Shown: positions 1 to 4,859, counted from the first letter of the stretch. The stretch: DNA of 5,133 nucleotides from Acidithiobacillus ferrianus (GCF_010378095.1 NZ_WNJL01000017.1:1-5133), one strand, 5' to 3'. The notes: a model not told the origin generated them from the sequence alone. Program-made: numbers and translations.

Positions 1-216
1 GTGTACTCGCTGATGCAGTTCATCGGGATTTTTGTGGGTGGTGTGGTAGGGGGTTGGGGGTTGGGGATAGCGGGAGAACGCGGTGTGTTTTATCTCCTCG
101 CCGCCGTCGGTCTCCTGCTCGCCCTGCACAGCTGGAGCGGAAAACGCATGACCCCCCTGCTGGAACCAGAGGAATTGAAAAAATATAAACTGGGCAGATC
201 CTATGATATTGAGTAA
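1..216 (+). CDS. MFS transporter, C-terminal end (partial)
   Basis: This is the 3' end of a gene that begins before the window. The frame is open from the first base, and the GTG at position 1 is most likely an internal Val codon. The visible 71 residues hold two hydrophobic segments (about residues 5-25, rich in Gly with a GGVVGGWGLG stretch, and about 29-45), then a polar tail ending in KLGRSYDIE. A Gly-rich penultimate helix (QFIGIFVGG), a last helix and a short cytoplasmic tail are what the last two helices of major facilitator superfamily drug or solute exporters look like. The substrate cannot be told from this piece. The stop overlaps the start of the Rrf2 regulator by 14 bases, so the two are almost certainly co-transcribed and perhaps translationally coupled. 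That would fit a permease under the control of the sensor downstream. The family call is good; the export role is inference. Confidence 0.7.
   Translation: MYSLMQFIGIFVGGVVGGWGLGIAGERGVFYLLAAVGLLLALHSWSGKRMTPLLEPEELKKYKLGRSYDIE
36..66 (+). other. Clustered G-runs, possible G-quadruplex
   Basis: Runs of three, five, five and four G occur at 36-38, 49-53, 56-60 and 63-66. The last three are separated only by TT; the first is 10 bases away from the second, longer than the usual loop limit, although GG steps between could substitute. The runs lie on the coding strand of the MFS gene and encode its Gly-rich membrane helix, so codon content alone could explain them. Folding is inference. Confidence 0.35.
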
Positions 217-646
217 GGCTAGTGAATACGCGCTGAGGATTCTGGTCTACCTGGCCGCGCAACCATCCGGAGAGCCTGTGCTTAGCCGGGTTATCTCTGA
301 TTGTATCGGGGGGGGATCTGTTCCGTGCGTCAACAAGGTATTACGGTGGTTGGCCAAGCGCGGAGTTCTGGATTCCGTAAAGGGAAAAGGGGGTGGGTTT
401 GTATTGCGTCCAGGCGCTGAATCCTTAAGTATTGTGGACGTAATAGAGATCGTCGAAGGTCGTCCTGTGGAGTTGCGTTGTGTGCTCGGTTTTAATATTT
501 GCGCAAAAGAAACCGTTTGTCCTGTGCATTCCCAATGGGAAACCATCCACAATAATGAAATAGGTTTTCTGCGGGGGCAAACCATTGGTACGATGTCTAA
601 CGCCATATTTTGGCACGGTAGAGCAATGACGCCTGTGCAATGTTAA
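203..646 (+). CDS. Rrf2-family transcriptional regulator (Fe-S type, IscR/NsrR-like)
   Basis: A 147-residue DNA-binding regulator of normal Rrf2 length. It opens with the family signature MILSKASEYALRIL, followed by a winged helix-turn-helix (about residues 24-68) with NKVLRWLAKRGVL as recognition region and KGKGGGF as the wing. The sensor part carries Cys93, Cys100 and Cys106, with His109 three residues after the last Cys. Three close cysteines plus a histidine in this place match the Fe-S ligand set of IscR, and the three cysteines also resemble NsrR, so this is probably a cluster-binding sensor of iron-sulfur status, nitric oxide or redox state rather than an apo-type Rrf2 protein. The start overlaps the MFS gene end by 14 bases. 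The protein may control its own operon; no operator can be seen because the operon promoter lies outside the window. Odd: an eight-G run (308-315) lies inside the helix-turn-helix coding part, and that loop seems about one residue longer than in typical relatives. Confidence 0.88.
   Translation: MILSKASEYALRILVYLAAQPSGEPVLSRVISDCIGGGSVPCVNKVLRWLAKRGVLDSVKGKGGGFVLRPGAESLSIVDVIEIVEGRPVELRCVLGFNICAKETVCPVHSQWETIHNNEIGFLRGQTIGTMSNAIFWHGRAMTPVQC
308..315 (+). repeat. Eight-base G homopolymer inside the regulator gene
   Basis: An uninterrupted run of eight G lies in the codons for Ile35-Gly-Gly-Gly38 of the Rrf2 regulator. Such tracts slip during replication. A change of one base would truncate the regulator within its DNA-binding domain. 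As given, the reading frame is intact. Confidence 0.8.
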
Positions 647-658
647 CAGGCCAGAAAC

Positions 659-663
659 AGGAG
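659..663 (+). promoter_or_regulatory. Shine-Dalgarno site of the secreted-protein gene
   Basis: AGGAG lies nine bases before the ATG at 673. It supports that start and independent translation of the third gene in the presumed operon. Confidence 0.65.
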
Positions 664-672
664 TGAGTTGTT

Positions 673-1200
673 ATGACAAGAGTGTTGCGATGGGTGACGG
701 CTGCTTTAGCATGGTTTGCGCTAGGGATAGCGCAGAGCGCATCAGCAGCTTCCATGAAATCGTTTTATGACTGCGTGCTGCCTCCGACATTGGCTGTTTA
801 TCATGATGCTGTTGCTGCATCTGGTCACGTTACCAGTGACGCAGGATTTTACAAAAATAAAGCTCCCGGAGCATCATTCAATGAGTCCAGCTGGCTGTAC
901 GCGCTGTATGCCAAAAAGAATCTGTCTCGATGTGTGATCCCATCGGATTTTGAAAGCGCGAAAAAGTCGTTATATATTCTTGATGCCGCAAAACAAATAA
1001 TAGATGGATACATATCGTTTACATGGTCTCCAACACGTATGGAATTAACTAAAGAGTGGCCGAAAATAAGGTCAGGATATGACAAAATACGGCAGACCAT
1101 GGGAAATAAATATTATACGGTTAGCGTTCCTAAGGGAGTCATAAACACAAATGGCAAGTATGAAGCGATGATTCACATGCAGATGGCCCAGTTGCATTGA
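673..1200 (+). CDS. Secreted two-cysteine protein of unknown function
   Basis: A 175-residue protein that I do not recognise. The first 25 residues form a clear Sec signal peptide: Arg at 3 and 6, a hydrophobic core (VTAALAWFALGIA), and an Ala-x-Ala cleavage site near SASA-AS. The mature part is about 150 residues, without further membrane segments, rich in Tyr and Lys, and with only two cysteines (Cys34 and Cys87), which could form one disulfide in the periplasm. A central piece (SWLYALYAKKNLSRC) and a helix-like stretch around residues 94-110 (ESAKKSLYILDAAKQIIDG) suggest a mostly alpha-helical fold. It starts 26 bases after the Rrf2 stop with a good ribosome site, so it is probably the last gene of the MFS-Rrf2 operon. 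Its codons are more AT-rich than those of the MFS tail, a possible sign of separate origin. Export is well supported; function is unknown. Confidence 0.75.
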   Translation: MTRVLRWVTAALAWFALGIAQSASAASMKSFYDCVLPPTLAVYHDAVAASGHVTSDAGFYKNKAPGASFNESSWLYALYAKKNLSRCVIPSDFESAKKSLYILDAAKQIIDGYISFTWSPTRMELTKEWPKIRSGYDKIRQTMGNKYYTVSVPKGVINTNGKYEAMIHMQMAQLH

Positions 1201-1226
1201 AGATGCATTCGCTTGTTTTTTGGCGT

Positions 1227-1247
1227 AATGGGCGCTACGCGCCTGTT
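1227..1247 (+). terminator. Weak terminator-like hairpin
   Basis: A GGCGC-TAC-GCGCC hairpin (1231-1243) extends outward by two G-T wobbles and two A-T pairs to a nine-pair stem, 26 bases after the stop of the secreted-protein gene. The following bases (CGTTTGCG) are not a real T-tract, so it is at best a weak Rho-independent terminator. The position after the operon fits. Confidence 0.35.
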
Positions 1248-1300
1248 CGTTTGCGATAAAGTGTGCTTGTCTGGCTGTGAGACTCCCAGATATATCAGCG

Positions 1301-1309
1301 TGGTATAGT
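1301..1309 (+). promoter_or_regulatory. Extended -10 promoter candidate for the hydroxylase gene
   Basis: TGG followed by TATAGT gives an extended -10 element (five of six bases of TATAAT plus the upstream TG). No good -35 box lies 16-18 bases upstream, as is common for extended -10 promoters. Transcription would begin around 1315, at or next to a run of six T (1316-1321), leaving a leader of about 125 bases before the start codon at 1442. Confidence 0.4.
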
Positions 1310-1337
1310 AGAAGCTTTTTTATTTATGGTCGGATGA

Positions 1338-1370
1338 TGTGTATTGTCACACAGGCTCTGTAAATCAGAG
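1338..1370 (+). other. Two tandem small hairpins in the hydroxylase leader
   Basis: TGTGT (1338-1342) can pair with ACACA (1349-1353). Two bases later CTCTG (1356-1360) can pair with CAGAG (1366-1370) around a TAAAT loop. Both stems are perfect but only five pairs long. They lie in the predicted leader, so they could be an RNA element or an operator pair; chance is also possible. Confidence 0.3.
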
Positions 1371-1430
1371 TGGAGTCTAGTCAGCATGGATGCGCCATCT
1401 GCCCACATTGATCAGGGGCATCTCTGGTGT

Positions 1431-1436
1431 GGGAGG
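1431..1436 (+). promoter_or_regulatory. Shine-Dalgarno site choosing the hydroxylase start
   Basis: GGGAGG lies five bases before the ATG at 1442. It falls inside the codons of the alternative GTG start (1427), which has no comparable site, so it decides in favour of the ATG. Confidence 0.7.
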
Positions 1437-1441
1437 TCGTC

Positions 1442-2080
1442 ATGGGAGTAAAGATACTTTCCGTCAACGATAGTATTGGGTTGGTGCATTTCCGCGGACT
1501 CATAAGCGATAAGGAATGCTCCGAACTAATTGCTATTGGCGGATCTAATGCGGAACCTTCAGAAGTGGTTGACGGTGTTTCTGGTGTTTCCCACCAGACA
1601 CCGGGGCGCCGCAGCATGGTGGCATCACCAGCGGCAGATTCATATCCAATAATTGAAGAGCTAAAACACCGTATAGCCTGTTTTGTTGGTATCGCAGAAG
1701 AACATCAAGAGCCGCTACAGATTTTACATTATACCCCCGGTGGGGCGTACGATATACATTATGATTCATTCTTGGAAGGGGCACCACAACTGAAGAATGG
1801 CGGGAACAGAATGTTAACGGTTCTGTTATATTTGAATGATGTGGAAGAAGGCGGATGGACCCAGTTCCCGCATATCATGACTAACATAGTGCCCAGTGTA
1901 GGAACAGGTATTTTGTTTCGAAATACTGATACGCAGAATCTTCAGTTGAGGGAATCCTTACACGCTGGATTGCCGGTCGTTGAAGGGGAAAAATGGATAG
2001 TCAGTGTCTGGATAAGGGAAAGAGCATATTTAGTGCCGTTGGTTAACAGGACAACTGAGATTTTAAGAAGAACATTATAA
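1442..2080 (+). CDS. Prolyl 4-hydroxylase-like 2OG-Fe(II) oxygenase
   Basis: A 212-residue soluble enzyme without a signal peptide, of the bacterial prolyl 4-hydroxylase type. These enzymes use O2, 2-oxoglutarate and Fe(II) to hydroxylate proline side chains and release succinate and CO2. All expected catalytic residues can be seen: the HxD pair His106 and Asp108 inside YTPGGAYDIHYDSF, the distal iron ligand His174 in SLHAGLPV, and Lys184 exactly ten residues later to hold the 2-oxoglutarate carboxylate. Family blocks RMLTVLLYLNDVEEGG and FPHI (residues 123-145) and the end WIRERA are typical. The ATG at 1442 is preferred because GGGAGG lies five bases before it; a GTG at 1427 would add five residues. 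No Pro-rich or collagen-like substrate is encoded in the window; the Pseudomonas homologue acts on elongation factor Tu, which could be the target here. The stop codon touches a transposase relic, so whatever once followed the gene may have been lost. Confidence 0.9.
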   Translation: MGVKILSVNDSIGLVHFRGLISDKECSELIAIGGSNAEPSEVVDGVSGVSHQTPGRRSMVASPAADSYPIIEELKHRIACFVGIAEEHQEPLQILHYTPGGAYDIHYDSFLEGAPQLKNGGNRMLTVLLYLNDVEEGGWTQFPHIMTNIVPSVGTGILFRNTDTQNLQLRESLHAGLPVVEGEKWIVSVWIRERAYLVPLVNRTTEILRRTL

Positions 2081-2650
2081 TGACCCTAGGGACTCCATCC
2101 CCGGGCCCGAAGCATGCCTTCGGTGGCACAGGCGCCCAATGCGCGCTGATCGACGGACATGACCCGGTCTGGTGTGTGTGGCCTGCAGGACCGGTGGGTG
2201 GCACTGACGGCCATCATGGCCTGTCATTCCCGGGAAGTCCTGGGATGGAGGCGGTCCCGCAACGGCCATATCAAAGTTGGTAGAAGCGACACTGGAGGAT
2301 GCCCTGATCGGCCGTTTCTGGACGCTGGCCCGGCGGGCAAGGTGCTCACTCTTCGGGGCGATAATGGGTTGGTTTTCACCTCACGGCGCCTTACCGTGAG
2401 CGTACGGCGCCTTGGCTTGTAGTAGGAGTTTATCCAGGCCGCACACGCCCCAGCAGAACGGCATGATCGAACGGTGGTTCCGGACCATGAAAAAGCATGT
2501 ATCTGGGCAAAGCTGCTTTCCATCACGGGAAGATGCAAGGCCGGTCATAGGCCGGTGGATCGAGCGCTACAACTCGTTACGTTGCAAAGAACACTATTCA
2601 GGTTGATGGATTCTGATGAGGCTTGGTCTGGAGGCTGGTTTGACCGATAG
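2081..2650 (+). pseudogene. IS3-type orfB transposase relic, truncated and frameshifted
   Basis: Stitching frames together gives the catalytic half of an IS3-type DDE transposase. Readable pieces in order: PSVAQAPNAR, a stop (TGA 2147-2149, probably an old Trp codon), STDMTR with the first catalytic Asp (2156-2158), DRWVALTAI and CHSREVLGW; an extra T near 2277 shifts to VEATLEDALIGRF; a second shift near 2325-2336 returns to KVLTLRGDNGLVFTSRR with the second Asp (2360-2362); two TAG codons (2420-2425); an extra A near 2436; then HTPQQNGMIERWFRTMK with the Glu (2469-2471), about 35 residues after the second Asp as in DD35E enzymes, and WIERYNSL; a last shift near 2604 gives SDEAWSGGWFDR and a stop at 2648-2650. 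The N-terminal part of orfB and all of orfA are missing. It cannot make an active enzyme. It is GC-richer than its flanks, as expected for foreign DNA. Confidence 0.88.
2081..2650 (+). mobile_element. Remnant of an IS3-family insertion sequence
   Basis: Only the 3' two thirds or so of orfB remain. The left edge is a deletion or recombination junction directly after the hydroxylase stop codon (2078-2080). No terminal inverted repeat or target duplication can be recognised; the original right end should lie shortly after 2650 but has no clear border. The element is not mobile on its own. Confidence 0.7.
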
Positions 2651-2668
2651 AAATAGGATCACGATAAA
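2640..2668 (+). promoter_or_regulatory. Promoter candidate spanning the IS relic edge, reading into the dsrE-like gene
   Basis: TTGACC (2640-2645, five of six bases of the -35 consensus) and GATAAA (2663-2668, four of six) stand exactly 17 bases apart. The -35 box is made from the last transposase codons. Transcription would start near 2675 and give a leader of about 50 bases for the gene at 2725. Confidence 0.45.
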
Positions 2669-2683
2669 TGTATACGTGCCATA

Positions 2684-2698
2684 AAAATACCGTATTTT
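2684..2698 (+). promoter_or_regulatory. 15-base palindrome, operator candidate
   Basis: AAAATAC-C-GTATTTT is a perfect inverted repeat with seven-base arms around one C. It lies at about +10 to +24 relative to the predicted start of transcription, a common place for a repressor site. The direct repeat GTGCCA stands on both sides (2676-2681 and 2700-2705), 24 bases apart. Confidence 0.4.
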
Positions 2699-2724
2699 AG
2701 TGCCACTATTCTAATGAGGCAATC

Positions 2725-3087
2725 ATGAAACACCTACTTATAATTATTACAGCTCTGGATAGAGATAAGTGGACTGATATTGTGGACATTTTTAATAAAG
2801 CCAAGGCTGCTTCTAAAGATTTCCAGGTAGAGATAGTCTTGACTGGAGATTCTGGAATAATAGCGGCGGTACCGGAAGCCACTGCTGCGTTAGGTGAGTG
2901 GCGTTTATCAAAAATATATGAATCCATGAGATCTGCAAAGTCATCTGGTATAAGAATAAATATTTGTGAACGGGCTATAGAATGGTGTGGTGTTAACAAT
3001 AGGATTATCCCTGAAATAGATAGTATACTGAGTAGCTCATCTATTTTGGGGCGGGCGACCGCAGACACGTATGTTACTTATTTTTGA
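2725..3087 (+). CDS. DsrE-family sulfur/thiol protein
   Basis: A 120-residue cytosolic protein with the layout of the DsrE/DsrF family. It has a beta strand at the N-terminus (KHLLIIITAL), the DRDKW and KAKAAS region of the first helix, a second strand VEIVLTGDSGI, then the GIRINICERA segment with Cys81, the place of the sulfur-carrying cysteine in active family members, and a tail GRATADTYVTYF with the usual Tyr-Val near the end. A second cysteine, Cys88, follows seven residues later. Family members pass persulfide sulfur between partners such as TusA and rhodaneses, or act in other thiol chemistry; no such partner is encoded here. The ATG at 2725 has GAGG five bases upstream. The gene is convergent with the thiol lipoprotein gene, with 97 bases between the stops and no clear terminator. 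The family call rests on overall pattern; a sulfur-relay role is inference. Confidence 0.7.
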   Translation: MKHLLIIITALDRDKWTDIVDIFNKAKAASKDFQVEIVLTGDSGIIAAVPEATAALGEWRLSKIYESMRSAKSSGIRINICERAIEWCGVNNRIIPEIDSILSSSSILGRATADTYVTYF

Positions 3088-3184
3088 ATCTTGGTCAAGT
3101 TTATTGTGTGCATTATATCTGGACATACCGCGCCATATGTACTTTGCGAACAGCTAACTTATATTTGGCCACCGTTGATACAAG

Positions 3185-3862
3185 CTATTGTAACTGCGGC
3201 AGTAGGGCCGTGAACTGTTTCTGGCTTATAAGGCCGGTTATGAGACCCAACCTCCCCTCCTTGGGCATATAAATAACATCTGGAAGATCGTTAACACCTA
3301 TTTTTTGTAAAAAGTCATCATTGGTTTCTATTTTTTTTGTCAACTTGATTGTTTCCTGAGACGCCAATCCTATTGCGACTATCGCACGCGGCAGATGGGC
3401 TGGCTTGCCGGTTTTCATGCTATCACCGATTTGCTGTTCGATATCCTGTAATTTTCCCACGGGATCTTTCGCCTGTAAAATGGCAACTGCCTCCGGCATA
3501 CTGCTAGGTTTTATCATGGCAACCGGGACATAGCGCACCGTTAGCTTCCCTTCATTGATGAGGCGTGCCTCTGTGGTATATATAAGGTGGCAAACTGGAC
3601 AATTAGTATCCGTAAAGTCGTATATTATTGGTCCATGACTACCTTCTTGGATAAAGGTTAATTGTTTTCCCATCCGATCCCAAAGTTTGCGCTTCGTCAT
3701 TTTTGATTGTGCGGAAGCAATATCTGATGGTGCCGTAGTGGGCGCAGAATTATTCTGTAGATCGGATTCTGAGGATGTCTTCTTCGCGCAAGCAAAGAGG
3801 AGCACTACAATGCCAAACATCAAGAAGAGTCGAACAATAAATACAAGTAGAATTCTAACCAT
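3185..3862 (-). CDS. DsbG-like thioredoxin-fold lipoprotein
   Basis: A 225-residue envelope protein. Residues 1-24 are a lipoprotein signal with Arg3 and Arg11, a long hydrophobic core and the lipobox LFAC, so Cys25 would be lipidated. A Ser/Thr/Ala/Pro-rich linker (about 29-53) follows. The thioredoxin-like domain starts near KLWDRMGKQL, with the active site CPVC (Cys88, Cys91) in FTDTNCPVCH, then VRYVPVAMIKPSS and AVAILQAKDPV, both very close to DsbG blocks, and a probable cis-Pro (Pro194) in NDLPDVIY. DsbG and DsbC reduce or isomerise periplasmic thiols as dimers. Here the N-terminal dimerisation domain is missing and replaced by a lipid anchor and linker, so it may act as a membrane-tethered monomer, perhaps more oxidase or reductase than isomerase. 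The start at 3862 has only a weak GGA upstream. A TATAGT on the minus strand (3976-3971) might be its -10 box, without a good -35. A secreted two-cysteine protein in the same window is a possible client. Confidence 0.82.
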   Translation of the reverse strand: MVRILLVFIVRLFLMFGIVVLLFACAKKTSSESDLQNNSAPTTAPSDIASAQSKMTKRKLWDRMGKQLTFIQEGSHGPIIYDFTDTNCPVCHLIYTTEARLINEGKLTVRYVPVAMIKPSSMPEAVAILQAKDPVGKLQDIEQQIGDSMKTGKPAHLPRAIVAIGLASQETIKLTKKIETNDDFLQKIGVNDLPDVIYMPKEGRLGLITGLISQKQFTALLPQLQ

Positions 3863-4093
3863 TTTAATTCCAGTTATCGATTGACAAAGGGGTAGTGTAA
3901 ATTTTCATTAGCTGTTTGCAGGAAGGAGCAATATTTCTAGACCAATATGGTATAAAACAGATCACTTCTCACTATAGACGCACGCAATTATTAGAAGGTC
4001 ATATATTATTTCCCGATAGCGAATCACTCAACATGTTTCATTGGCAACAACCAAAGTAGCATTATATGGTTGATTGTGCGCTCCATTATCATG
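3863..4093. other. AT-rich gap between the two lipoprotein genes
   Basis: No convincing gene. On the minus strand an ORF of 22 codons (4092-4024) with a hydrophobic centre begins one base after the small lipoprotein stop, but it has no ribosome site. On the plus strand TGG-TATAAA (3948-3956) looks like an extended -10 element, but no plus-strand gene follows. The minus-strand promoter of the DsbG-like gene probably lies here. Confidence 0.4.
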
Positions 4094-4285
4094 TTAAGTG
4101 GTTGGATATACTTTAACGGATCTTTTTCCGCAAAAAGAAGGGGCTCCTATACAGGCGACACCAGTGGAGGTATTTTTCACCGTGTTTCTGGTTTCCTTCT
4201 TTGCACAGGCAGAGGCAAACAAAACGATACTAATTATGATCAGCGCTCTCATTGGTGTGGATTGTGTAAGTGATTTTGTTGGCAC
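4094..4285 (-). CDS. Small lipoprotein
   Basis: A tiny envelope lipoprotein of 52 residues (ATG at 4252) or 63 residues (GTG at 4285). From the ATG it reads MRALIIISIVLFASACAKK: one Arg, a hydrophobic core and the lipobox ASAC, with the modified Cys followed by AKK. The mature part is only about 35 residues, basic, with two more cysteines (VACIGAPSFC) and ends in VKVYPTT. Lipoproteins of this size include VirB7-like secretion-channel parts, entry-exclusion proteins and lysis lipoproteins; nothing here chooses between them. AAAAGGA (4299-4293) lies seven bases before the GTG, whereas the ATG has no site of its own, so the GTG start or translational coupling is likely. It precedes the DsbG-like gene on the same strand by 231 bases, and both share the lipobox context ACAKK. 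I rate it real because signal, lipobox and ribosome site agree. Confidence 0.55.
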   Translation of the reverse strand: MPTKSLTQSTPMRALIIISIVLFASACAKKETRNTVKNTSTGVACIGAPSFCGKRSVKVYPTT

Positions 4286-4287
4286 AT
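4249..4287 (-). other. Possible 12-codon upstream ORF coupled to the small lipoprotein
   Basis: An ATG at 4287, five bases after AAAAGGA, opens a frame of 12 codons (MCQQNHLHNPHQ) whose TGA overlaps the lipoprotein ATG as ATGA. This is a classic layout for coupled re-initiation. The same ribosome site could also serve the GTG at 4285, in frame with the lipoprotein. The two readings exclude each other at the level of one initiation event. Confidence 0.35.
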
Positions 4288-4319
4288 TTATGTCCTTTTA
4301 GAGAAAGAGTAAATACATA

Positions 4320-4328
4320 ATAATACCA
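4320..4328 (-). promoter_or_regulatory. Extended -10 promoter candidate for the small lipoprotein
   Basis: On the minus strand TGG-TATTAT gives an extended -10 element with five of six consensus bases. Transcription would start near 4313, about 26 bases before the first start codon. No clear -35 box is seen. Confidence 0.4.
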
Positions 4329-4510
4329 TGATAATTGGCTTTCCATGCTGTCTGCTGATGCCGCCTGCGGACTAGAGGATAAGGCTATCAAAAAATTCGC
4401 GTATGCCCAAGTAGTCAATGAATGAGTTTATGATAGATCGACGATGCTTCGAAGGTAATTTTTCTTGTGTTCTCCATCGAGTCCCTTCCTACCCGTGCTC
4501 TACAGAACGC

Positions 4511-4859
4511 TCACACATGTACGCATATGGTTTGTGAAGGTTTAAAGTAGGTATTATGCGGAGGGCTGACAAGAATGTCGATAGTGGAAACATTTTGTCT
4601 ACCCTTGCCTCGACGTAGATGGCCTAGGTCCAATGGTATGCTCCCCTGCTGTCGATTTATTTCCTGCCACCATTGCGGAAAAGCGGATTTGAAATTTTGC
4701 GTCTTCTATCTCACCAGTGAAGCTCTCCATTTTGGATAACGCATCTCCTAATCCGATTCGTCTTTGTTCCGTTGGGCACTTCTGCGCTTTCCAATGCTCA
4801 ATCGCCTAGGCAGCCCACCGGCGGATATACCGAGGTGTATCCTGTGCCGTACCTGCGTA
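4511..4859 (-). pseudogene. Possible decayed gene of unknown function
   Basis: Reading the minus strand, one frame gives AQDTPRYIRRWAA, a TAG (4808-4806), then AIEHWKAQKC and IGLGDALSKMESFTGEIED up to a TAG at 4601-4599. The neighbouring frame is open from about 4703 down to a TGA at 4513-4511 and includes AFPQWWQEINRQQG, LDLGHLRRGKG and IDILVSPPHNTYF. One frameshift near 4700 and the loss of one stop codon would join these into about 115 codons. The composition looks protein-like (balanced charge, few rare residues), but I recognise no family, there is no start codon with a ribosome site, and plus-strand frames in the same area also look fairly open. Treat this as a hint only. Confidence 0.22.

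Noticed and set aside
247..606. 119-codon minus-strand frame
   Set aside because: It is antisense to the clear Rrf2 gene and rich in Pro, Ser and Thr, as expected for a shadow frame.
1268..1292. Hairpin TGTCTGG / CCAGATA as a terminator
   Set aside because: Eleven-base loop and no T-tract directly after it; the nearest T-run is 24 bases away, behind the promoter candidate.
2412..2606. Separate small gene with PHTPQQNGMIERWF
   Set aside because: This is the catalytic Glu part of the IS3-type transposase relic, not an independent gene.
2706..3068. 120-codon minus-strand frame
   Set aside because: It is the mirror of the dsrE-like gene, which has a ribosome site and family motifs on the plus strand.
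3084..3272. 62-codon plus-strand frame after the dsrE-like gene
   Set aside because: TTG start overlapping the dsrE-like stop, no ribosome site, many Trp, Tyr and Cys residues, and antisense to the DsbG-like gene end.
4098..4301. 67-codon plus-strand frame with a hydrophobic part
   Set aside because: It lies antisense to the small lipoprotein, starts at GTG without a ribosome site, and its hydrophobicity mirrors the lipoprotein signal on the other strand.
4230..4418. 62-codon minus-strand frame upstream of the small lipoprotein
   Set aside because: TTG start without a ribosome site; it overlaps the better supported lipoprotein start and its promoter.
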